Shown here: positions 16,430 to 24,575 of the stretch, in pieces
Position numbering within the stretch: the stretch's first letter is position 1
Layout: each line of letters starts with the position of its first letter
DNA from: Actinophytocola oryzae
GTDB lineage: Bacteria; Actinomycetota; Actinomycetes; Mycobacteriales; Pseudonocardiaceae
Direction: 5' to 3'
Assembly (NCBI RefSeq): GCF_004364325.1
Contig: NZ_SOCP01000009.1
Coordinates: 368,586-432,585 of the forward strand
DNA length: 64,000 nucleotides
The notes under the pieces: generated by a model
The model's database searches: none
The model's input: only the letters and a program-made list of their open reading frames with translations
Told to the model about the DNA's origin: nothing
Made by a program: the position numbers and the translations under genes

Positions 16430-19405
16430 TCACTCCTCATCGTGCGGGTGCCTGGTCAGCAGCTCGGCGAGATGCATTGCCTCGCGACCCCCGCTGTCGA
16501 GTTCGTGGACCTGTGTGCGGCAGCTGAACCCGTCGGCCAGCACGACCGTCCCGGGGTCGGCCGCACGCACCCGGGGGAGGAGTACCCGTTCCGCGCACGC
16601 CACGCTCACCTCGTGGTGGTCGGGTTCGAAACCGAAGTTGCCTGCCAGCCCGCAGCAGCCGGAGTCCAGCCGTTCCGCGTCGACGCCGGCCCTGCGCAAC
16701 AGCTCCTGGTCGGCGTCCCAGCCGAGCACGGCGTGCTGGTGGCAGTGCACCTGGGTGATCGCCCTGGTGCCGGTGGGCAGCCGAGGCGGCTGGTAGCCGG
16801 GGGAGTGCTCGGTGAGCAGCTCGGCCAGTGTCACGGTCTGCTCACGCAGCCTGCGCACGTCCCGGTCCTCCGGGAACAGCTCGGCCGCGTCGGACCGGAA
16901 CACCGCGGTACAGCTGGGTTCCAGCCCGAGCACCAGACCACCGGTCCGCAGGTGCGGCGCCAGGGTTCCTACCGTGCGGGTCAGGACCCGTTTCGCCGTG
17001 GCGAGCTGTCCGGTCGAGATCCACGTCAGGCCGCAGCAGACGGGCTCCGACGGCATGATCACCCGCCAGCCGGCGTCCTCGACCAGCTCGACCGCCGCGC
17101 GACCGACCCTCGGGTGGAAGCGGTTGGTGAACGTGTCCGGCCACAGCAGCACCGTGCCCCGCGAGCCGTCGCCGCGGGGGCGCCGCCGGCCGAACCACTG
17201 CTGCAGGGTCTCGTTCGCGAACGCGGGGATCTCCCGGTCCGCCAACCCGGCGGCCCTGGTCGCGAGCCGCCGCAGCGCGGGGACCTTCGCGAGCGCGTTG
17301 ACCACGCGGGTGAGGCGGGCCCTGCCCACCGACCTGGCCAGCACGGGCAGCCAGCCCAACGCCAGGTGCGCCCTCGGCCTGCGCCACTGGCGGCCCTTGT
17401 AGTGGTGGGCGAGGAACTCGGCCTTGTACGTGGCCATGTCCACACCGGCCGGACAGTCGGTCTTGCATCCCTTGCACGCCAGGCAGAGGTCGAGTGCGTC
17501 ACGTACCTCGGTGGAGCGCCAGCCGTCGGTGATGGGGCTGTCGCCGTGTCCGTTCAGCATCTCGAACAGCAGGCGGGCACGCCCGCGCGTGGAGTGCTCC
17601 TCCTCGCCCGTCACCTGGTAGGACGGGCACATCACCTCGCCGCCGTCCGTGCTGTGCTGACGGCAGCGGCCGACGCCGACGCACCGGTTGGCCGCGTCGG
17701 CGAACGAGCCGCCGTCGTCCGGGTACCGGAAGTACACGTCCTGGGGGGTCGCCGGCGCCCAGTCGCCGCCGAGCCGCAGGTGCGAGTCCAGAGGCGCGGG
17801 CGCGACGACCTTGCCGGGGTTCATCCTGTTGTGCGGGTCGAAGATCGTCTTCAGCTGGCCGAACGCCCGCATGAGGTCCGGGCCGAACATGCGGGGGAGC
17901 AGCTCACCCCTGGTCTGGCCGTCGCCGTGCTCGCCGGACAGCGACCCGCCCAGCTCGGCCACGAGGTCGGCGGCGCGTTCCAGGAACCGGCGGTAGGTCG
18001 CGACGCCCTGCGCGGTGTAGAGGTCGAACGGGATGCGGGTGTGCACGCAGCCCTGTCCGAAGTGGCCGTACAGGCTGGGGCCGGTGTCGCTCGCGTAGCC
18101 GAACTCCGCGTACAGCTCCCGCAGCCTGCGCAGGTAGTCGCCGAGCTTCTCCGGTGCGACCGCGGAGTCCTCCCAGCCCTCGAAGGTGTCGGGGCGGTGG
18201 GGGACGTGTGCGGTGGCGCCCAGCCCCGCCTCACGCACCTGCCACAGCTGCGTCTCGTGTGCCGGGTCGTCCAGCACCTCCACGTTCGCGGCGTGCTCGG
18301 TGTCGTGGATGGCGTCGAGCATGTCGTGGGCCCGCCGGTCCGCCTCGTCGGTCGTCTCGCCGCCGAACTGCACCATGAGGAACGCGTGCCCCGCCGGCAG
18401 CTCGGACAACGCGTCGGGGTTGAGGTGCTTGAGCTGCTCGTCGCGGATCAGCTTCGCGTCGAGGCCCTCCAGCGCGATCGGCTCGTGCGGCAGGATCGCG
18501 GGCACCGCGTCGGCCGCCTTGTCGACACTGGGATAGCCGAGCACGACCAGGGTGCGTTCCCGCACCACCGGAACGAGCTTCAGCTTCGCACGCAGCACCG
18601 TGACCAGGGTGGACTCGCTGCCCACCAGGAGGCCGGCGACGTCGAAGCCGTGCTCGGGGAGCAGCGAGTCGAGGTTGTAGCCCGACACCCGGCGCGGGAT
18701 GTCGGGGAAGCCGGCGCGGATCCGGTCGGCGTAGGTGTCCCGCAGCGCACGCAGCTGCCGGTAGATCGCCGCCTTCGGGTCGCCGCGACGTTCGATCGCG
18801 GCGTAGGCGTCGTCGTCGGTCGGCCCGCACCAGAACCGCGTGCCGTCGTGGCAGAGCACCTCCAGCTCGGCGATGTTGTCCACGACCTTGCCCGTGCGCT
18901 GCGCGGTGGCGCCGCAGGAGTTGTTGCCGATCATGCCGCCGAGCGTGCAGTTCATGTGCGTCGCCGGTTCCGGGCCGAACCGCAGGCCGGTGGGGGCCAA
19001 CTCGCGGTTCAGGTCGTCGAGCACGATGCCCGGCTCCACGACGCAGGTCCGCTCGTCGGTGTCGACGGACAGCAGCCGGTTGCAGTACTTCGACCAGTCG
19101 ATCACCACGGCGGTGTTCGTGCACTGCCCGGCCAGGCTGGTGCCGCCGCCTCGGGACAGCACCGGCGCGCCGTGCGCGTGCGCCACCGCGACCGCGGCCG
19201 CCGCGGCCTCGGGGGTGCGTGGCACGACGACGCCGATCGGCACCTGCCGGAAGTTCGACGCGTCCGTCGAGTACGCCGCCAGGCTGCCCGCGTCGAACCG
19301 CACCTCGCCGTCGACGGCGTCGGCGAGCGCGGCCTCGAGCGCGGCGGTGTCCACCTCGGCCGCACGCGCGACGACGACCGGGTCGGGCAGGTCGACGGTG
19401 CTCAC
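16430..19405 (-). CDS. FAD- and Fe-S-binding D-lactate/2-hydroxyacid dehydrogenase (YdiJ/Dld-II like)
   Basis: 991 aa from a GTG at 19405. Three fused parts: an FAD-binding PCMH domain (RGGGTSLAGQCT, ~85-100) with FAD-oxidase C domain (GHFGQGCVHTR, SGEHGDGQTRG); a 4Fe-4S ferredoxin-like part (CLACKGCKTDCPAG); and a C-terminal CCG domain pair (PVCCGLTW, SGCCGLAG) that binds another cluster. The family oxidises D-lactate or D-2-hydroxyglutarate and hands electrons to quinone or cytochrome. A TTG at 19450 would add 15 residues of low-complexity Arg/Pro and is less likely. It heads the operon with the PoxB-like enzyme, enolase-type enzyme and GH15. Confidence 0.85.
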   Translation of the reverse strand: MSTVDLPDPVVVARAAEVDTAALEAALADAVDGEVRFDAGSLAAYSTDASNFRQVPIGVVVPRTPEAAAAAVAVAHAHGAPVLSRGGGTSLAGQCTNTAVVIDWSKYCNRLLSVDTDERTCVVEPGIVLDDLNRELAPTGLRFGPEPATHMNCTLGGMIGNNSCGATAQRTGKVVDNIAELEVLCHDGTRFWCGPTDDDAYAAIERRGDPKAAIYRQLRALRDTYADRIRAGFPDIPRRVSGYNLDSLLPEHGFDVAGLLVGSESTLVTVLRAKLKLVPVVRERTLVVLGYPSVDKAADAVPAILPHEPIALEGLDAKLIRDEQLKHLNPDALSELPAGHAFLMVQFGGETTDEADRRAHDMLDAIHDTEHAANVEVLDDPAHETQLWQVREAGLGATAHVPHRPDTFEGWEDSAVAPEKLGDYLRRLRELYAEFGYASDTGPSLYGHFGQGCVHTRIPFDLYTAQGVATYRRFLERAADLVAELGGSLSGEHGDGQTRGELLPRMFGPDLMRAFGQLKTIFDPHNRMNPGKVVAPAPLDSHLRLGGDWAPATPQDVYFRYPDDGGSFADAANRCVGVGRCRQHSTDGGEVMCPSYQVTGEEEHSTRGRARLLFEMLNGHGDSPITDGWRSTEVRDALDLCLACKGCKTDCPAGVDMATYKAEFLAHHYKGRQWRRPRAHLALGWLPVLARSVGRARLTRVVNALAKVPALRRLATRAAGLADREIPAFANETLQQWFGRRRPRGDGSRGTVLLWPDTFTNRFHPRVGRAAVELVEDAGWRVIMPSEPVCCGLTWISTGQLATAKRVLTRTVGTLAPHLRTGGLVLGLEPSCTAVFRSDAAELFPEDRDVRRLREQTVTLAELLTEHSPGYQPPRLPTGTRAITQVHCHQHAVLGWDADQELLRRAGVDAERLDSGCCGLAGNFGFEPDHHEVSVACAERVLLPRVRAADPGTVVLADGFSCRTQVHELDSGGREAMHLAELLTRHPHDEE

Positions 19406-19505
19406 CGGCCCGCGCCCGCCGCGACGCCACCGAGCAGGCCGTCGGGGCAAGCCGCCCGCGCCCGCGAGCCGCGGCGGATCGCCCGCCTGGACCCGACCCT
19501 CGCCC

Positions 19506-19539
19506 TGGTGACCACCGACACGTGCACCATCCCCATGGT
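19506..19539. promoter_or_regulatory. Inverted repeats upstream of the lactate-dehydrogenase operon
   Basis: TGGTGACCA (19506-19514) and ACCAT-CCCC-ATGGT (19526-19539) lie 100-135 bp upstream of the operon's GTG. TGGT/ACCA half-sites are typical of FadR-subfamily GntR regulators such as LldR and PdhR, which control lactate and pyruvate genes. No GntR gene is in the window, so the assignment is speculative. Confidence 0.3.
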
Positions 19540-19673
19540 CGTCTTCCCTCCGCCGCTCCAGAAGGCGGGCTTACCTCGTTCACGCGCCGCAAACGTCACC
19601 GGCGAAAATGGACCGAGTCGGGTCCGCCGTGGAGTGGACACACTGGTGAGAACCTCCGATAACGCCCAGCGGC

Positions 19674-20648
19674 TCAGTCGGCGAGGACCCGGCCGTAGCG
19701 CCGCAGCACCCGTTCCCTCAGGTCGGGGTCCGAGCGGGGTACCGGCTGGATGAACACCTCGTCGAGGTCGGGGAACCGCTCCCGCAGCTCGCCGTCGATG
19801 CGCATGCACGCCTGTTCGAGGTCACCGGCGGTGTAGGTGTCCACGAAGTCGACCCGTGCGCACAGCAGCACCCGGTCCGTGCCGGTGAGCATGGTCTGGA
19901 CGTCGACGAGGTCGTCGACCTCGGGCTGGCGCTCCAACAGCTCCCACACCGACCGCACGAGCCGGGGGTCGGCCTGCCGTCCGATCAGCAGGGTCTTGCA
20001 GGTCTGGCCGAGCAGGAACGCGACGACCGTGAGCAGCACGCCGATCGCGATCGACGCGACGCCGTCCCACACCGCCGACCCGGTGAGCTGGTGCAGCGCG
20101 ACACCGGCCCCGGCCAGCACGATGCCGATCACTGCGGACAGGTCCTCGGTGAACACCGCGCGTGGCGCCGGGTCGTCACTGCCGCGCAGCTGCGTCGACA
20201 CGGACTGGTCGTGTTCGTCGGCCTCGGTGCGCACCTGCCGAGTGGCCTGGAGGAACGAGGTGCCCTCGAGCACGAGCGCGATGCCGAGCACGACGTAGTT
20301 CACCCAGGCGTAGGTGCTGGGCTCCGAGTCCTCGACGATCGTGTGCACCCCCTGGTACACCGAGAAAGCCGCGCCGGACACCAGGATCCCGAACGCGGCG
20401 AGCAGCGACCAGAAGTACCGCTCCTTGCCGTACCCGAAGGGGTGTTGCCGGTCCGCGGGGCGCTCCGACCGCCGCACCGCGGTCAGGAGCAGGATCTGGG
20501 TGGACGTGTCGCCCACCGAGTGCGCCGCCTCCGAGAGCAGGGCACCCGAACCGCTCAGCAGGCCCGCGATCAGCTTGAGCACCGCCACGGCGAGGTTGGC
20601 GCCGAGTGCGACGAGGACTGTGACAACGCTCTGGTTCTTCTCTGCCAT
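19674..20648 (-). CDS. Cation diffusion facilitator (CDF) family metal transporter
   Basis: 324 aa, ATG at 20648 with GAGGTC six nt upstream. Membrane helices span roughly 1-210. SGALLSEAAHSVGDTSTQ (helix 2) and HPFGYGKERYFW are hallmark CDF segments, and FTEDLSAVIG supplies the second acidic site in helix 5. The metal-site His/Asp pattern (HSVGD, TEDLS) resembles the ZnT9-like subgroup. The C-terminal cytoplasmic domain (QTMLTGTDRVLLCARVDF) is the usual ferredoxin-like dimerisation fold. Exports Zn2+ or related divalent metal. Seven bp after the HAD phosphatase gene, probably co-transcribed. Confidence 0.85.
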   Translation of the reverse strand: MAEKNQSVVTVLVALGANLAVAVLKLIAGLLSGSGALLSEAAHSVGDTSTQILLLTAVRRSERPADRQHPFGYGKERYFWSLLAAFGILVSGAAFSVYQGVHTIVEDSEPSTYAWVNYVVLGIALVLEGTSFLQATRQVRTEADEHDQSVSTQLRGSDDPAPRAVFTEDLSAVIGIVLAGAGVALHQLTGSAVWDGVASIAIGVLLTVVAFLLGQTCKTLLIGRQADPRLVRSVWELLERQPEVDDLVDVQTMLTGTDRVLLCARVDFVDTYTAGDLEQACMRIDGELRERFPDLDEVFIQPVPRSDPDLRERVLRRYGRVLAD

Positions 20649-20655
20649 ACCGACC

Positions 20656-21327
20656 TCAGGACGCGGAGAACGGCAGCTCGCCGAGTGCGTCGCGCAGGCT
20701 CGGCAGGTCCGCGAACACCGCCGCGGCACCCGCGTCCCGCAGCTCCGCCTCGCCGAAGCCACCGGTCAGCAGCGCCACACACGGCAGCCCGGCGCGCTCG
20801 GCGGCCGCACAGTCCCAGGTGGAGTCGCCGACCAGGCACGCACGGTCGCCCCCGACGCGCTTCAGCGCCGTGTCCAGCAGGTCCGGCGCCGGTTTGGTGT
20901 CCGAGACGTCCTCCGCGCTGGTCCAGTCGTCGGCGAGGTCGTGCAGGTCGAGCAGGTCGAGATAGTGCTTGACGTGTGCGGGATCACCCGAACTGGCCAA
21001 CGCCACGGTCCAACCGTGTCCGCCCGCCGCCGCGACGAGGTCCCGCGCCCCCGCGAGGCCCCGGATCTGCGGGATCATCGGCTCGAAGACACGCTTCCAC
21101 TCGTCGCGCAGGGTGTCGCCCAGCTCACGCTCCACGTCGTCACCCGCGACGTGCGCGACGAGGCGGTCGCCACCCATGCCGATCGCGCGGTGCAGGCGCC
21201 ACACCGGGACCGTCACGTCGTGGCGCTGGAACGCCTGGAACCAGGCGATCGCGTGGTGGTAGTTGGTGTCGACCAGCGTGCCGTCCACGTCGAAGATCAC
21301 GGTGTCGTCGGTCTGCTCAGTAGTCAC
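20656..21327 (-). CDS. HAD-superfamily hydrolase (phosphoglycolate phosphatase-like)
   Basis: 223 aa. Motif I FDVDGTLVDTN (~13-23) contains the nucleophile Asp; motif II is ALASSGD, motif III KPAPD, motif IV LVGDSTWDC. The helical cap between motifs I and II places it in the subclass I beta-phosphoglucomutase/phosphoglycolate phosphatase group acting on small phosphoesters. First gene of a pair with the CDF transporter; divergent from the DUF2795 gene. Confidence 0.85.
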   Translation of the reverse strand: MTTEQTDDTVIFDVDGTLVDTNYHHAIAWFQAFQRHDVTVPVWRLHRAIGMGGDRLVAHVAGDDVERELGDTLRDEWKRVFEPMIPQIRGLAGARDLVAAAGGHGWTVALASSGDPAHVKHYLDLLDLHDLADDWTSAEDVSDTKPAPDLLDTALKRVGGDRACLVGDSTWDCAAAERAGLPCVALLTGGFGEAELRDAGAAAVFADLPSLRDALGELPFSAS

Positions 21328-21396
21328 CGAAAATGGCTACCCAGGGGGTCGTTCGGGGAAACGCCGGTCCGGACAGGACACCGCCGGCGTGTTACA

Positions 21397-21411
21397 CGAA
21401 CGTTTCGTTCG
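21397..21411. promoter_or_regulatory. Inverted repeat CGAACG-TTT-CGTTCG between divergent genes
   Basis: Perfect 6-bp arms within the 107-bp gap between the HAD gene (start 21327) and the DUF2795 gene (start 21435), centred 31 bp before the latter. It resembles the actinobacterial LexA box, but GAAC and GTTC are 5 bp apart rather than the required 4, so I do not call it an SOS box. Confidence 0.35.
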
Positions 21412-21434
21412 GTCTCCTGTGGGCAGCCACAAGT

Positions 21435-21641
21435 ATGGACTCCACGGATGAAACGCCCAGGCTCTCGGTGATCCTGGGCGATCTCACGTACCCGGCCGAG
21501 AAGTGGCGGATCACCGCGTGCGCCGACATCTACGGCGTCGACGCGAGCACCAGGCGTGCGTTGTACCGCCTGCCCGCCCGCACCTACCGGGACGCCGACG
21601 ACGTCACGTCCGCGCTCGACGAGTCGGCGACCGTGGGCTGA
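21435..21641 (+). CDS. Small DUF2795-like protein
   Basis: 68 aa. The segment LGDLTYPAEKWRITACADI followed by RRALYRLPARTYRDADDVTSAL has the two-helix, tyrosine-proline-spaced pattern of DUF2795, a short domain of unknown function common in actinobacteria (typically ending in LP-x-R-x-Y). The ATG at 21435 was preferred over an upstream in-frame start because the upstream residues are non-conserved and arise from promoter sequence. Confidence 0.65.
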   Translation: MDSTDETPRLSVILGDLTYPAEKWRITACADIYGVDASTRRALYRLPARTYRDADDVTSALDESATVG

Positions 21642-21674
21642 CGCGCGTCACAGCCGCCTTTTCCCTGGCCGATC

Positions 21675-21696
21675 CGCTGATAGCTTGAGATCAGCG
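21675..21696. promoter_or_regulatory. Inverted repeat overlapping a -10 upstream of the MoxR-type ATPase
   Basis: CGCTGAT (21675-21681) and ATCAGCG (21690-21696) are perfect 7-bp arms. A -10-like TAGCTT starts at 21681 inside the repeat, about 35 bp before the ATPase ATG, so a bound repressor would occlude the promoter. No good -35 is visible. Confidence 0.38.
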
Positions 21697-21720
21697 AACG
21701 GCGAGGGAGGGGTAACGGGC

Positions 21721-22590
21721 ATGGACGAGCCGCCATCACCGACCGGTCCTGCCGGGATCGACGCCGCGCTGCGTGCGGTCGACTACCTGGCGGACACCCA
21801 GACGGTCACCACGCTCCACCTCGCCGAGCGGCTCGACAAGCCGGTGCTGGTGGAGGGGCCCGCTGGTACCGGCAAGACCGAGCTGGCGAAGGCGGTGGCC
21901 AGGATCGACGGGTCGCCGCTGATCCGGTTGCAGTGCCACGAGGGCATCGACGAGTCCAAGGCACTCTACGAGTGGGACTACCGCAAGCAGCTGCTCCGCC
22001 TGCAGGCCACGGCTGACACCAGCGACTGGGCCGCCGTCGAGCAGGACATCTTCTCCGAGCCGTTCCTGCTCGAACGGCCGCTCCTGGCCGCCATCCGCAG
22101 CGAGCGCCGGGTCGTCCTGCTGATCGACGAGGTCGACCGGCTCGACGTGGAGACCGAGGCGCTGCTGCTGGAGGTGCTGTCGGAGTACCAGGTCTCGGTG
22201 CCGGAGCTGGGTACCGTCCGGGCCCGCACCCACCCGCGCGTGTTCCTGACGTCGAACAGCAGCCGCGAGCTGTCGGAGGCGCTCAAACGACGCTGCCTCT
22301 ACCTGCACCTGGGCTATCCCACCCCGGAACGTGAGCGGGAGATCATCCAGGCCCGCGTGCCGGGGCTCTCCACCGCGATCGCCACGCAGGTCGCCGACAC
22401 GGTCGGGTCCATGCGGAGGCTGGAGCTGCGCAAGCGGCCGTCGGTCTCGGAAACCCTGGACTGGGCGAGGATCCTGCTGGACCTGCGGGTGTCCGAAGTG
22501 GACGACGACGTCGTGGCGCAGAGCCTCTCCGTGCTGCTGAAGAACCAGTCCGACATCGAGCTGGTCAGCGAGAAGCTAGGAACCGCGTGA
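21721..22590 (+). CDS. MoxR-family AAA+ ATPase (CoxD-like)
   Basis: 289 aa; ATG at 21721 with GGAGGGG upstream. Walker A is GPAGTGKT (46-53), Walker B VVLLIDEVDR, sensor 1 LTSNSSRELS, and the arginine-finger region ALKRRCLYL. In CO-dehydrogenase clusters CoxD works with the VWA protein CoxE to insert sulfur/copper into the Mo active site. A VWA gene lies 629 bp downstream on the same strand, and a Mo hydroxylase operon is 11 kb away. The assignment to CoxD rather than a generic MoxR rests on the paired VWA protein. Confidence 0.82.
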   Translation: MDEPPSPTGPAGIDAALRAVDYLADTQTVTTLHLAERLDKPVLVEGPAGTGKTELAKAVARIDGSPLIRLQCHEGIDESKALYEWDYRKQLLRLQATADTSDWAAVEQDIFSEPFLLERPLLAAIRSERRVVLLIDEVDRLDVETEALLLEVLSEYQVSVPELGTVRARTHPRVFLTSNSSRELSEALKRRCLYLHLGYPTPEREREIIQARVPGLSTAIATQVADTVGSMRRLELRKRPSVSETLDWARILLDLRVSEVDDDVVAQSLSVLLKNQSDIELVSEKLGTA

Positions 22591-23221
22591 CCGCGTCCAT
22601 CGCGGCGAGAGCCGACACGGTGGCGAAGTGGTCGACACCCCGCAGTACGACCAACCGCGCGTCGGGCAGCGCGTCGACGAGCCCCTGCGCCGGCATCGCC
22701 GTGTCGCGGTCGCCGATCACCACCAGCACCGGGCACGTGATCTGCCGCAGCCCGTCCTCGGGCACACCGCGCGGCGCCGACTCCAGGTACGACGCGACCT
22801 CGTGCCGGTCGTTGCCGTTGCCCGCGATCATCCGCCAGAACGTGCGGTGCCCGATGTCCTCCGGTTCCGCCGGTCCCCGCAGCGCGGCCGCCAGCGCGGT
22901 GGCCCGGCCGGGGGCGGGGTCGAGCACCCGGTCGCCGACGCCGAGCACGGCCAGACGCGTGAACCGGTGTGGCTCCCGCGCCGCCGCGGCCAGCACCGCG
23001 ACGGCCCCCGCCGAGAAGCCCGCCGCGGCGGTCGGCTCGTCCCCGGCGGCGGCGAGGACCGCGTCGGCGGCCGAACCGTCCACCGGGGCGCCGCCGTGAC
23101 CGGGCAGCCGGACCGGCCGGGGGATCACGCCCTCCGACACCAGGACGTCGACCCAGCCGGGCCGCCGCCAGTTCTGGTCGAAGGTGGACCCGAGCCCGTG
23201 CACCAGAAGGACCTCTGACAT
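22565..23221 (-). CDS. Alpha/beta-hydrolase
   Basis: 218 aa. LLVHGLGST (oxyanion loop), AAGFSAGAV (nucleophile elbow G-x-S-x-G), VIGDRDTAMP (acid) and VDHFATVSA (His) give a complete triad. The gene lies on the strand opposite to its two neighbours and exactly fills the space between them: its 3' end overlaps the MoxR gene by 26 bp, and its ATG shares CATG (23219-23222) with the ATG of the VWA gene. Its promoter must therefore lie within the VWA coding sequence. Substrate unknown. Confidence 0.85.
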   Translation of the reverse strand: MSEVLLVHGLGSTFDQNWRRPGWVDVLVSEGVIPRPVRLPGHGGAPVDGSAADAVLAAAGDEPTAAAGFSAGAVAVLAAAAREPHRFTRLAVLGVGDRVLDPAPGRATALAAALRGPAEPEDIGHRTFWRMIAGNGNDRHEVASYLESAPRGVPEDGLRQITCPVLVVIGDRDTAMPAQGLVDALPDARLVVLRGVDHFATVSALAAMDAVTRFLASR

Positions 23222-24560
23222 GTCGCGAGACTACGGCGTGGCCGGGCTGGTGCGGGAGCTTCGCGCCACCGGCGTCCCCGTCGGGCTGTCCGAGCACCTC
23301 GACGCGACCAGGGCCCTGGCCGAGACCGACCTGTTCGACCGGGACGAGCTGCGGGCGGCGCTGCGGACCACGCTGGTCAAGGACGCCGGTCACTTCGCGA
23401 CCTTCGACCTGGTGTTCGACCTGTACTTCACCGGACAGCCGGTGGACGTCGCCGAGCACCTGGCCGAGCTGTCCGACGCGGAGCTGCGTGACCTGCTCGC
23501 CGCGGCAGTGCGCCGGGAGGACGACACACTGCTGCGCCAGGTCGTCGGCGTGCTCGTCGGCCGCCACGCGGGGTTCGAGCCGGGCCGCGCGGTCGCGGGC
23601 GTGCTCTACCAGATGCGCACCGTCCGGGCGATCGACCTGGAGCAGCTCGGCACCGCTCTGTCCGACCCGAGCCCGCCGGGACCCGGCTGGGCCCGCAGGC
23701 TCGCGACCGAACGCGTCGAGGACGCCCTGCAGCGCGTGCAGGACGAGGTCGGCGCCGAGATCCGGCGCAGGCTGATCGAGGACCGCGGTGCCGACGCGGT
23801 CGCGCGGACACTGCGCACCCCGCTGCCGGAGGACGTGGACTTCCTGCAGGCCGCGCAACGTGACGCCGACGCGCTGCGGCTGGTGATCCAGCCGCTGGCC
23901 CGCAAGCTGGCCGCGCGGCTGGCCGTCACCCGCAAGCGCGCGGCGCGGGGCATCCTGGACTTCCGCCGCACGGTCCGCAACGCGTTGTCCACCGGCGGGG
24001 TGCCGGTCGAGCCGGTGTTCCGGCCGCGGCGGCCCGCCAAGCCGAGGCTGGTCGTGCTGGCCGACATCTCCGGCTCGGTCTCCACCTTCGCGGGCTTCGC
24101 ACTGCAGCTCGTGCACGCGCTGCGGGGCGAGTTCACCGCGGTGCGCTCGTTCGTGTTCGTCGACGGGCTCGACGAGGTGACCGACATCTTCTCCGACGCG
24201 GGGCACCTCGGCGCGGCCATCAGGTCCATCAACGCACGCGGCTGCGGCGTCCGCTACGACGGGCGCTCGGACTACGGGCACGTGTTGAGGACCTTCGACG
24301 GGTCGTTCGTGGACAGCCTCACCCCGCGCACGACGGTCCTGGTGCTGGGCGACGCCCGCTCGAACTACCTCGAACCGCGTACCGAGGCGCTCGCGGGCAT
24401 CGCCGCCCGCGCCGGGCACGTGTACTGGCTCAACCCGGAGCCGATGTCGGCGTGGGACAGCGGCGACTCGGTGATCGGCCGGTACGCGCCGCACTGCGAG
24501 CGCGTGGTGGAGTGCCGCTCGCTGCGCCAGCTCCGCGCGTTCGTGGAGTCCCTGACGTGA
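23220..24560 (+). CDS. VWA-domain protein (CoxE-like)
   Basis: 446 aa. The C-terminal von Willebrand A domain starts with the MIDAS motif ADISGSVSTF (Asp282) and continues with a conserved Asp in LVLGDARSN. The N-terminal ~270 residues are helical and Arg/Asp-rich, as in CoxE partners of MoxR ATPases. The expected role is a metal-dependent adaptor that docks the CoxD-like ATPase onto a client enzyme, in known systems a Mo-hydroxylase. The start is fixed by the ATG at 23220; longer in-frame starts run into the hydrolase gene on the other strand. Confidence 0.8.
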   Translation: MSRDYGVAGLVRELRATGVPVGLSEHLDATRALAETDLFDRDELRAALRTTLVKDAGHFATFDLVFDLYFTGQPVDVAEHLAELSDAELRDLLAAAVRREDDTLLRQVVGVLVGRHAGFEPGRAVAGVLYQMRTVRAIDLEQLGTALSDPSPPGPGWARRLATERVEDALQRVQDEVGAEIRRRLIEDRGADAVARTLRTPLPEDVDFLQAAQRDADALRLVIQPLARKLAARLAVTRKRAARGILDFRRTVRNALSTGGVPVEPVFRPRRPAKPRLVVLADISGSVSTFAGFALQLVHALRGEFTAVRSFVFVDGLDEVTDIFSDAGHLGAAIRSINARGCGVRYDGRSDYGHVLRTFDGSFVDSLTPRTTVLVLGDARSNYLEPRTEALAGIAARAGHVYWLNPEPMSAWDSGDSVIGRYAPHCERVVECRSLRQLRAFVESLT

Positions 24561-24575
24561 GCGGACGGCCGGTGC

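Noticed and set aside
21397..21411. LexA/SOS-box-like sequence CGAACGTTTCGTTCG
   Set aside because: GAAC and GTTC are separated by 5 bp, while the actinobacterial LexA box needs 4; the neighbouring genes are not SOS genes.
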